Assembly: GCA_966211795.1 (NCBI GenBank)
Contig: CBIHNW010000013.1
Coordinates: 62,001 to 126,000, forward strand
Direction of reading: 5' to 3'
From: 21-14-0-10-47-8 sp966211795
GTDB taxonomy: Bacteria > Bdellovibrionota > Bdellovibrionia > Bdellovibrionales > Bdellovibrionaceae
Length of the DNA: 64,000 bases
Position numbers and translations under genes: made by a program. The notes under the pieces are model-generated. The model did not search any database. It was not told the origin of the DNA and saw only the letters and a list, made by a program, of their open reading frames with translations. Positions within the stretch are counted from its first letter, which is position 1. Every line of letters starts with the position of its first letter. Shown in pieces: positions 54,311-60,823 of the stretch.

Positions 54311-54337
54311 AAAAGGCCTCTTTTTGAGAGGCCTTTT
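54311..54337 (-). terminator. Rho-independent terminator of rpsO
   Basis: AAAAGGCCTCT (54311-54321) with AGAGGCCTTTT (54327-54337), 11 bp, loop TTTTG; T-rich on the minus strand. It lies 6 bp after the rpsO stop, so rpsO and pnp are partly separated. Confidence 0.85.
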
Positions 54338-54343
54338 CGATGA

Positions 54344-54613
54344 TTACTTACGGATATCGAGGTCTTTGATCAGCGCTTCGTACTTTCGCAAGTTTGTGCG
54401 CTTCAGGTAATCCAACAGCTTACGGCGTTGGTTGACGGCTTTCATCATGCCGCGGCGGCCGTGAACGTCTTTCTTATGAGTCGTGAAGTGAACGGTCATC
54501 TCATTGATACGTGCTGTAAGAAGAGCCACTTGCACTTCTGAGCTTCCAGTATCCAGTTCGCTGCGGCGAAATTTTTTGAGAATGCTTTCTTTCTGCGTTT
54601 TTGTGACGGCCAT
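54344..54613 (-). CDS. rpsO: 30S ribosomal protein S15
   Basis: 89 residues, the standard length. GSSEVQVALLTARINEMTVHFTTHKKDVHGRRGMMKAVNQRRKLLDYLKR is S15 throughout. AAGGAGA lies 7 bases before the ATG at 54613; the open frame continues to 54808 but without family similarity, so those 65 codons are leader. It binds 16S rRNA at the central domain. Confidence 0.98.
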   Translation of the reverse strand: MAVTKTQKESILKKFRRSELDTGSSEVQVALLTARINEMTVHFTTHKKDVHGRRGMMKAVNQRRKLLDYLKRTNLRKYEALIKDLDIRK

Positions 54614-54780
54614 TATCGTCTCCTTTTCGTTTTCAAGCCCTTTGGCATTTTCCGGTCTTTTCAGAACCCAATGCTGTTCGAACTTGCGTTTCGGTTTTGA
54701 AAACCGATGGGCCCGAAAGCCCGGTTGATAAACTCCCCCTGTCGTCATGGCTGTCGATATGGGGGCGTCGAAGCCCAAGG
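54614..54780 (-). promoter_or_regulatory. Structured leader upstream of rpsO, candidate S15 autoregulatory RNA
   Basis: On the minus strand the leader contains two compact hairpins in a row: GGGCTTTCGGGCCC (near 54710-54723) and CGGTTTTCAAAACCG (near 54692-54706). Long structured leaders before rpsO bind S15 in several bacterial groups and repress translation. No known S15 motif was tested here; position and structure are the evidence. Confidence 0.4.
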
Positions 54781-54781
54781 T

Positions 54782-54808
54782 TGTATAGGGATTGCCGGGC
54801 CTGGTCAA
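54782..54808 (-). promoter_or_regulatory. Likely rpsO promoter
   Basis: On the minus strand TTGACC (54803-54808) and TATACA (54782-54787) are 15 bases apart, close to a vegetative promoter though with a short spacer; ATTGAC with 16 bases is the alternative reading. Transcription would start near 54775, giving a leader of about 160 nt. Confidence 0.45.
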
Positions 54809-54918
54809 TAACTGCTTCGAATTCCTGAGATTTTCATCGCAAATGATCTCTCAAAACCAAGAAATGACGCGATTTAACAGCCGGCCTTGAAGCCGCCGCC
54901 TCTTCGGCCGCGGATGGC

Positions 54919-55413
54919 TTATGGTTCGACCGGCGGCTGAGTGAGCTGCATCTGAATGCGAAACTGGCCGCTCGGATCAAGAGCCCAATCTGACTGCTCT
55001 TTGCGAGTTTCAGCCTCAGGCACGACCAGTTGACCAATCAATTCGTTGAATTGGTAGAGATTGGTTTTTTCATAGATCCGAAGCACCAGGACCGGATTGA
55101 AAACCCCGATCACGCAGGCGTTGGTCAGAAGGTCCAAGCTTTCAAAGGACAAGACCTCGGCGCCAAGCTTGTTGGGACCAAAATCTTTCGATTTCACGTA
55201 CCACAGGGGATATGTCTGTCCCACACAGTGTCTCAGTTTCGGATCGCAATAAGCGGCCGTCAGAAAATAATGACGTCCCTCGGTGGCCGGCATCGCCTGC
55301 ATCTTGATGTGCAGTCGTCCTTCGCGGGAAGGCGCCGCCCACTCGATCTTTTGCATTTGTGCAAATCCCACCTGCCCCACAAAACCCACCAGAAAAATGA
55401 TCACGGCTTTCAA
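54919..55413 (-). CDS. Exported hypothetical protein
   Basis: 164 residues from a TTG with AAGGGAG 6 bases upstream. Signal peptide MKAVIIFLVGFVGQVGFA-Q. The mature part has two Cys (AAYCDPKLRHCVGQ) that may form a disulfide, then TNACVIGVFN. Strand-rich, no catalytic motif and no family recognised. The 54809-54918 stretch downstream of it is GC-rich but holds no clear terminator. Confidence 0.62.
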   Translation of the reverse strand: MKAVIIFLVGFVGQVGFAQMQKIEWAAPSREGRLHIKMQAMPATEGRHYFLTAAYCDPKLRHCVGQTYPLWYVKSKDFGPNKLGAEVLSFESLDLLTNACVIGVFNPVLVLRIYEKTNLYQFNELIGQLVVPEAETRKEQSDWALDPSGQFRIQMQLTQPPVEP

Positions 55414-55693
55414 GCTCGACTCCCTTTTCTTTCCCCATCGATCAAAACCAAGATGAATTTACAATTCACTGCCTTCTGTTTAGACAACCGCCCGACTTCA
55501 ATTCGAACTGAGCCCCAGATTTGATACAAATCTTGAATTAGCAAAAGGAAAGCCAAAGTTTTGCGAAAACTTCCGGCAGCAAATGATTGACCACTTTGGA
55601 TGGGTTGTCTTAGAAGAAGTTTCGCAAAAAAGAACTTCGATCTCGGGGCGCGATCGGTGCCAAGAGATTATTTACACAGATGGAGACACGACC
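55414..55693. other. Divergent intergenic region
   Basis: 280 bp between the exported protein gene and the small basic protein gene. It must contain two outward promoters; none can be placed with certainty. A start codon at 55583 in frame with the downstream gene has no ribosome site. Confidence 0.3.
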
Positions 55694-55933
55694 ATGGCAG
55701 TTAAAAAAGCAAAAGCACCAGAGAAAAAAGTAAAGAAAATCAAAGTCACTGGTTTTGCCCCGATGACTTTCAAAGACGTTACGATCAAACAAAAAGATTC
55801 AGGCCGCTTTGAAGTTGTGAACGCAAAAGGCAAGAACATCAACGGTGAAGAAAAAGTAAAACTTTTGCTCGAAGCTAAGGTTTTGAAAGGCTCTTTCAAG
55901 AAAGAAGCCGCTGCAGAAACTGCTGCAAACTAA
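55694..55933 (+). CDS. Small Lys-rich protein (79 residues)
   Basis: ATG at 55694 after GGAGA. MAVKKAKAPEKKVKKIKV is a basic tail, followed by a compact section with FAPMTFKDVTIKQKDSGRFEVVNAKGKNINGEEKVKLLLEAKVLKG and an Ala-rich end. High Lys use with A/T-ending codons (AAA, GTT, ACT) unlike its neighbours suggests strong expression. Possibly a nucleic-acid-binding protein; no family recognised. Confidence 0.65.
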   Translation: MAVKKAKAPEKKVKKIKVTGFAPMTFKDVTIKQKDSGRFEVVNAKGKNINGEEKVKLLLEAKVLKGSFKKEAAAETAAN

Positions 55934-55949
55934 TCGTCTCTTCTTTTGG

Positions 55950-55970
55950 CCCAGAACTTTCTGTTCTGGG
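55950..55970 (+). terminator. Hairpin after the Lys-rich gene
   Basis: CCCAGAAC (55950-55957) with GTTCTGGG (55963-55970), loop TTTCT, 16 bp after the stop. No T-run follows, but CTTCTTTTGG precedes it; it may act as an mRNA-stabilising 3' hairpin. Confidence 0.5.
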
Positions 55971-56106
55971 TCGAGATCCAAAATCTCCGATCTCCAGCAT
56001 TCGCGCCTCCAGACAAAGATCTGATTATTAACAAAATCACGTCCAATCCCAACACTTACGTCTTGTGGAAATTTGCATTCACCGAAGAATTTTCGAAAAA
56101 TGAATT

Positions 56107-56706
56107 ATGCACAAATTCATTCTCAAAATAATTCTGGGGTGTTCTTTCTTCATCGCGGCTCCGGCATGGAGTGCCGTGACTCCGCTTTCCGTGGGCATTG
56201 CGCCACCGGTTCAGTTTCCGCCCGATGACTTTTCAGTCACCGGCGTTCGCGCCAGCGTTCTGTGGGGACATCATCGGGATCTTTATGGGATTGACCTCGG
56301 AGTCTTGGGAAATATCACCGATCAAACTTTCACCGGCGTCGGCCTAGCCGGCGTTTTCAATGCGACCCATGGCACAACAACCGCCGTGGGACTGCAGCTG
56401 GCGGGTTTGACCAACATCAACACCGGCAAGACTTCGGTTTACGGAGTGCAAGCCGCTCTTGGCTTGAATCTCAACACCGTCGCTTCGAAAGTTGCCGGCG
56501 TCCAGCTGGCGCTCGCGAACGTGAGCCCCTTCACCGACATCTACGGCTTGCAGCTTGGCGTTTACAATAAAGCGCAAGAGGTCTACGGCTTTCAAATAGG
56601 TTTGATCAACGTCGCCTCGGATCTTCACGGCGTTCAGATTGGGCTTTTGAACTTCAATCAAAAGGGACTCTTCGCCGTTGCCCCCATCCTGAACGTCGGC
56701 TTTTAG
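56107..56706 (+). CDS. Exported surface-repeat protein, LA_2272-like
   Basis: 199 residues. Signal peptide MHKFILKIILGCSFFIAAPAWS-A, then imperfect repeats of the form GxQxGLxN/GVQLALAN (YGIDLGVLGN, TAVGLQLAGLTN, YGVQAALGLN, AGVQLALAN, YGLQLGVYN, YGFQIGLIN, HGVQIGLLN). This repeat defines a family of bacterial surface proteins known from Leptospira and others. A beta-solenoid or barrel is likely. Its stop overlaps the LysR gene's stop by 4 bp. Confidence 0.72.
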   Translation: MHKFILKIILGCSFFIAAPAWSAVTPLSVGIAPPVQFPPDDFSVTGVRASVLWGHHRDLYGIDLGVLGNITDQTFTGVGLAGVFNATHGTTTAVGLQLAGLTNINTGKTSVYGVQAALGLNLNTVASKVAGVQLALANVSPFTDIYGLQLGVYNKAQEVYGFQIGLINVASDLHGVQIGLLNFNQKGLFAVAPILNVGF

Positions 56707-57560
56707 CCTCGCTTGAGCCCCAGCTCTGACAGGAAAAGCTCCGCATTGCGGCTCAGTGGCGAATCCTCGTTCCAGATCACGTTCACTTCGTAGCGAAAGG
56801 CCTGCCCAGGCTGTTTGACCTTGAAGAGCTGCTTCGTCTTCAATTCTTTTTTGACGACGTATTCGGGAAGGTAGGCCGTGCCGTGTCCGCGCAGGGTGAA
56901 TTCGCGGAGCAGCCCCCAACTCATCAGGAAAGTTTTTAATTCGAGCTTTCCGCCGGTGGCCTGGCGAATTTGATCCTGCAGGTGCTGGACTTCGATTTTA
57001 TCCGGATGCGTGGCCAAGATGTCGGCTTCATTCCATTTGATTTTAGCGTTCGTCGACACCAATAAGAAATCACCCGTGCTGATTTGCAGTCTGGCGAAAC
57101 CATTTTGTTTGTGGTCATTGATCGCAAGACCCAGATGGCAATTTCGGTTGGCCACATTCTGCTGGACCAAATACGCGGCCCCCGTGTGCACCTTTAACGT
57201 CACACCCGGATACTTCTGCCGGTAACGGGCGATGACTTCGATCAACGAATCCACGATCAAGCTTTGCGGCGCCCAAATCACCAGATCACCGATCGGTGTT
57301 TCGTGCGTGTTTCGCAGCGTCGATTTTACGGTCGCCAAATGGCCCAGCAGACTTTCAAGATAGGGAAGACTCGCCTCACCGACGCTGGTCAGCTGAAACT
57401 GCCGGCGACCGTGACGGATCAACTCGATCTTCAATTCACTCTCGAGACTTTTGATCGCTTGGCTGATGGCCGAATGGGAAATGTTATTTTTTTCGGCCGA
57501 GCGACTGATCGAACCCATTTTGGCGGCGTCGAGAAAGTACTGCAGATGAGAGGTGTTCAT
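56703..57560 (-). CDS. LysR-family transcriptional regulator
   Basis: 285 residues. The winged helix-turn-helix (LQYFLDAAKMGSISRSAEKNNISHSAISQAIKSLESEL, about 6-43) precedes the periplasmic-binding-like effector domain (about 90-280). It is divergent from the exported HAD gene, and a perfect 8-bp palindrome of LysR type lies 7 bp upstream of its start. It probably controls itself and the HAD gene. Confidence 0.88.
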   Translation of the reverse strand: MNTSHLQYFLDAAKMGSISRSAEKNNISHSAISQAIKSLESELKIELIRHGRRQFQLTSVGEASLPYLESLLGHLATVKSTLRNTHETPIGDLVIWAPQSLIVDSLIEVIARYRQKYPGVTLKVHTGAAYLVQQNVANRNCHLGLAINDHKQNGFARLQISTGDFLLVSTNAKIKWNEADILATHPDKIEVQHLQDQIRQATGGKLELKTFLMSWGLLREFTLRGHGTAYLPEYVVKKELKTKQLFKVKQPGQAFRYEVNVIWNEDSPLSRNAELFLSELGLKRG

Positions 57561-57566
57561 GCGGCG

Positions 57567-57587
57567 TATGTAAGACAGGCTTACATA
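57567..57587. promoter_or_regulatory. LysR-type operator palindrome
   Basis: TATGTAAG (57567-57574) and CTTACATA (57580-57587), a perfect inverted repeat with 5-bp centre ACAGG. The inner TAAG-N5-CTTA and the T-N11-A symmetry fit LysR binding boxes. A related half-site TTTGTAAG lies near 57611. Placed between the divergent LysR and HAD genes. Confidence 0.65.
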
Positions 57588-57658
57588 TCTTGTCCATTTA
57601 TTTCATTTTTATTTGTAAGAAAGAAGGGTTATCACCGCTCTCCCACCAAAGGAGATTT

Positions 57659-58726
57659 ATGAAGCCTTCCCTTTTTTCGCTCTTGATCCTTCCCCTCGTT
57701 TTAGCCTGCGCCCATAGCGGCCAAGCCTTTCAGGAACTCAAAACCTACCGTGATCTGAAGCTGCCTCCAGAAGCTGTCCCCACCTGGGTGATCTTCGACA
57801 TCGACAACACCTTGATTCATCCACTCTCGGAAATCGGCTCGGTCGAATGGGTGGAATACATGCGAGAGCGCTACATCCAATCAGGATTGACCGCCGAGCA
57901 AGCGACGCAAAAGCAGCACGAACTTTTTGGACTCACGCAGCTTCCGAAAAACGCCAAGGTCGTGGATGATTCGATCTTTCACTTTCTGCAGACTCTTCCC
58001 CGCGATTTTCATGTGTTTGCGCTGACCGCTCGCAATCCCAATCTGATGTTGGTGACGACCCAGCAATTGGCCTCGGTTTCCCTGATCGGCGCGCTGGAAG
58101 CGAATTTCCCCAAGCTTCAACAGAAGCCCGCGGAACTGGCGATCGAGCGCGGAATCATCTTCGCGAACGGTCAGGACAAGGGAAAGATCCTGGAACTGTT
58201 GCTGCAAAACGCACAGCAAACGCCGGCGGCGATTTACTTTATCGATGACAAAACCTACAACGTCGAAGCCTTTGATCAGGCCATGGAGCGAGTGAACTCA
58301 GGGCGCGCAGACAAGATTGCTTACCAATCTTACCACCTGACCGCGGTGGATCCGCTCCTGAAATCCTTCGACGCCGCCAAGGCCGATCGCTTGTGGTATC
58401 AGTTTCGATATTTGAATTTGGATTCAAACTTTGGAAATCCGGAACCGTTGAACAGTCCAATCGAACTGGCGCGCACCCTGTTTTCCCAGCAATCCGTTTC
58501 GCTCACTCCGAGTCCGCAAGAAATCCAGTGCGAGATCCGTTCTCAAAAAGGTGATCTCGTGACCACGGCCTGCACTTACCGAAATTGCGTCGAGTGGGAC
58601 TTTGATGCCGACGAATCTTCGTGCCTGCAAGTCTCGCCGGCCAGCGAGGTCACCTATGAGCTGCAATATTTGCCGGATTTAAAGATCTACATCCGCTCTG
58701 GTTGGGAATTTCTGAAGCGCGACTAA
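57659..58726 (+). CDS. Exported HAD-family (DUF2608) phosphatase-like protein
   Basis: 355 residues from the ATG at 57659, with AAAGGAGA just upstream. Signal peptide MKPSLFSLLILPLVLACAHSGQA; LVLAC may be a lipobox. HAD motif I VIFDIDNTLIHP, motif II VFALTARNP and motif IV IYFIDDKTYNVEAF are complete. DUF2608 proteins are secreted HAD phosphatase-like proteins known from Legionella and related intracellular bacteria. It is divergent from the LysR gene. Confidence 0.78.
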   Translation: MKPSLFSLLILPLVLACAHSGQAFQELKTYRDLKLPPEAVPTWVIFDIDNTLIHPLSEIGSVEWVEYMRERYIQSGLTAEQATQKQHELFGLTQLPKNAKVVDDSIFHFLQTLPRDFHVFALTARNPNLMLVTTQQLASVSLIGALEANFPKLQQKPAELAIERGIIFANGQDKGKILELLLQNAQQTPAAIYFIDDKTYNVEAFDQAMERVNSGRADKIAYQSYHLTAVDPLLKSFDAAKADRLWYQFRYLNLDSNFGNPEPLNSPIELARTLFSQQSVSLTPSPQEIQCEIRSQKGDLVTTACTYRNCVEWDFDADESSCLQVSPASEVTYELQYLPDLKIYIRSGWEFLKRD

Positions 58727-58824
58727 AAGATTTCCGCGATCGAGCTGGCGGGCTTGCACCCCCAGCTGCTCTCACACCAAAAGACTTCAATGCGGCGTGC
58801 CGCCGAAAAAATACACGGACACTT

Positions 58825-59739
58825 TTAGTAGCGGAAGACGCGGCGGATGGCGAAACCTTTGCCGGGGTCGAGGCCGATCAGGGCCAGCAGCTCTCCGGTG
58901 TTGGCCGAGAGGATTTTGATGACGTCGTCTTTGGCGGGTTGGAAAACCGAAATCAGTTTGGTGCGCAGATCGTGCGAGATCAGACCGTTTCCCATCATGA
59001 CTTGGTCTTGGCCTTTGATGCGGATGACTTTGGCTTCACCCAAAGTGGACGCCATCGGCACGAAACCTTTTTCCAAAGCTTTTCCGCTGGCGACCTGAGC
59101 TTCGAGCTCTTCGAAGGTGATGGCCTGATCCAAAGAATACGGCATGGATTCAACCCGCTCAAGACGGCTCATGGCTGCGCCGACTTTGAGATTGTCGCCC
59201 AGAACACTGACCCACGTGCGGATGAAAGAGCCTTTCGAGCAGCGAATGAAAACATCGATCCAATCTGGTCCCTGATCTTCGATTTTGAGATCGAAAAAAT
59301 TCATGATCTTCTTGGGAATTTCGACTTCTTTGCCTTCGCGGGCATATTCGTAAAGCTTACGACCTTCGACTTTGGCGGCCGAAAAAATCGGAATCGGCAG
59401 TTCGTATTCGCCAGAAAGTTTTAAGGCTTCGGCGCGAACCACTTCCGGCGGCGGCAGATCACCCGTGTTTGTTTCAAGGACGGTGCCCGTTGTGTCCAAG
59501 GTATCGGTGCGAAGTCCGAGCTGTGCACGCACGCGGTAGGCTTTGTTCCGTTCCAGAATGTATTGGCTGAGCTTAGTGCCTTCGCCGATCAAGAGCACCA
59601 TCAGTCCGGACGCGATCGGATCCAAAGTGCCGCTGTGACCGACCGATTTGGTCTGCAAAATTCGGCGCGTGCGAGCGACGACATCGTGGCTCGTGATTCC
59701 TGCAGGCTTATTGATAAGAAGCAGCCCGTGAAGTGTCAT
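58825..59739 (-). CDS. truB: tRNA pseudouridine(55) synthase
   Basis: 304 residues. LLINKPAGITSHDVV, then VGHSGTLDPIASGLMVLLIGEGTKL with the catalytic Asp, and CSKGSFIRTWVSVLGDNL are TruB motifs. It makes pseudouridine 55 in the T-loop of tRNAs. Its ATG overlaps the preceding stop by 4 bp (ATGA). Confidence 0.96.
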   Translation of the reverse strand: MTLHGLLLINKPAGITSHDVVARTRRILQTKSVGHSGTLDPIASGLMVLLIGEGTKLSQYILERNKAYRVRAQLGLRTDTLDTTGTVLETNTGDLPPPEVVRAEALKLSGEYELPIPIFSAAKVEGRKLYEYAREGKEVEIPKKIMNFFDLKIEDQGPDWIDVFIRCSKGSFIRTWVSVLGDNLKVGAAMSRLERVESMPYSLDQAITFEELEAQVASGKALEKGFVPMASTLGEAKVIRIKGQDQVMMGNGLISHDLRTKLISVFQPAKDDVIKILSANTGELLALIGLDPGKGFAIRRVFRY

Positions 59740-60386
59740 GATGGTGAGTTCACAACCTCTGGAGTCACAGCCGCGGCTGGTTCCGAGTTCGAATGTAAAT
59801 CAGATTTCGGTGCCGGCGATTGTATTTTCTCAATCGCAATCACGCCAGCAATCGCAAAAAGGGGCAACGTCAGCAAAAGCCCCAATCCAAAAAACAGGCT
59901 TCCCGCCATCAGTAAAAGAAAGGAGATCAGGCAAAAACCGGCCACGTTCCACCAGCGACCTTTCACGAGAGCGATCGATTTTTGAACCACCAAAGCCGCA
60001 TCCGGCGTATCCACCGCAAATAGGGGCCAGGAAAAAATGGCAGCGACCAAAAACCAAATGCCCGGGAACACCAAAAGACCCAATCCAAAAACCAGGCCCA
60101 TCGATATGATCAAGTTCAAGATCAGCGCATGAAGAAGGCGATTGAAATCGGTAAACCCCCAAAGCACGTCCTCGTACCCGATGACTTGTTTTTGTCGAAT
60201 GCGGATCAAGGCGCGGTAATACCCGACCGTCAAAGGAGCGACGAATAAGAAGCCAATGTAAGGGATCGTCATCAGGACGCCGGCGCCAAACAGAATCACG
60301 AGCGTCAGTCCCATGACCAAGGCCAATTCATCTTTGATCGCAGCCCAGGCTTCGTTGAAAACTTCCGGGTACACCAGTTTTTTCAT
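59736..60386 (-). CDS. Integral membrane protein, unknown
   Basis: 216 residues with about four to five membrane segments (24-44, 46-62, 87-115, 118-130 and 147-180). PYIGFLFVAPLTVGYYRALIRIRQKQ and ALVKGRWWNVAGFCLISFLLLMAG resemble a glycerophosphoryl/DUF975-like membrane family. It overlaps truB by 4 bp and follows rbfA after 2 bp, so it is an insertion into the infB-rbfA-truB operon. Function unknown. Confidence 0.65.
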   Translation of the reverse strand: MKKLVYPEVFNEAWAAIKDELALVMGLTLVILFGAGVLMTIPYIGFLFVAPLTVGYYRALIRIRQKQVIGYEDVLWGFTDFNRLLHALILNLIISMGLVFGLGLLVFPGIWFLVAAIFSWPLFAVDTPDAALVVQKSIALVKGRWWNVAGFCLISFLLLMAGSLFFGLGLLLTLPLFAIAGVIAIEKIQSPAPKSDLHSNSEPAAAVTPEVVNSPS

Positions 60387-60388
60387 TC

Positions 60389-60820
60389 CTATTTTTCCTC
60401 GTCAGAGGACTCAGAATCAGGATTTGTGTCGGCTCCCGCCGTGCTCTTCTCGCTTTGCAGATCATGCAGGATGCGATCAATCCGCAGCACATGCTCGGTG
60501 GTGTCATCCAGGTAGAAGGTGATTTTCGGGCAAAAGCGCATGCGCAATTCTTTGCCGATGTAATTCTGCACCTCGTAGGCGCGGTCATTCAGGGTTTCAA
60601 CCGCTTTTTTGCGATCGACATTTTCGCCGAGAATGCTGATGTACACTTTGGCGGCGCGCAGATCCCCGGGCATCATCACCCGCGCCACGGTCACCAGACC
60701 CGGCAAAGGATGACGAAAACCAGAGATCAAGAACTGGGCGACGGTCTTTTGGATTTCCTGCTCGACTCGAGCGACCCTGCGGCCACCGTCACCCTTACTG
60801 CCACCTTTGGAATTTTTCAT
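60389..60820 (-). CDS. rbfA: Ribosome-binding factor A
   Basis: 143 residues. RRVARVEQEIQKTVAQFLI, VTVARVMMPGDLRAAKVYISILGE and LRMRFCPKITFYLDDTTEHVLRIDRIL are RbfA. It helps mature the 30S subunit at the 5' end of 16S rRNA. A short polar, acidic C-terminal tail is added. It starts 3 bp after infB. Confidence 0.95.
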   Translation of the reverse strand: MKNSKGGSKGDGGRRVARVEQEIQKTVAQFLISGFRHPLPGLVTVARVMMPGDLRAAKVYISILGENVDRKKAVETLNDRAYEVQNYIGKELRMRFCPKITFYLDDTTEHVLRIDRILHDLQSEKSTAGADTNPDSESSDEEK

Positions 60821-60823
60821 AAT

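Noticed and set aside
54614..54808. N-terminal extension of S15
   Set aside because: The frame is open, but a good ribosome site and the conserved S15 start lie at 54613; the extra region holds a promoter and hairpins.
58702..59424. 240-codon plus-strand open frame
   Set aside because: Opposite truB, whose catalytic motif is intact; repetitive Phe/Asp composition is antisense-like.
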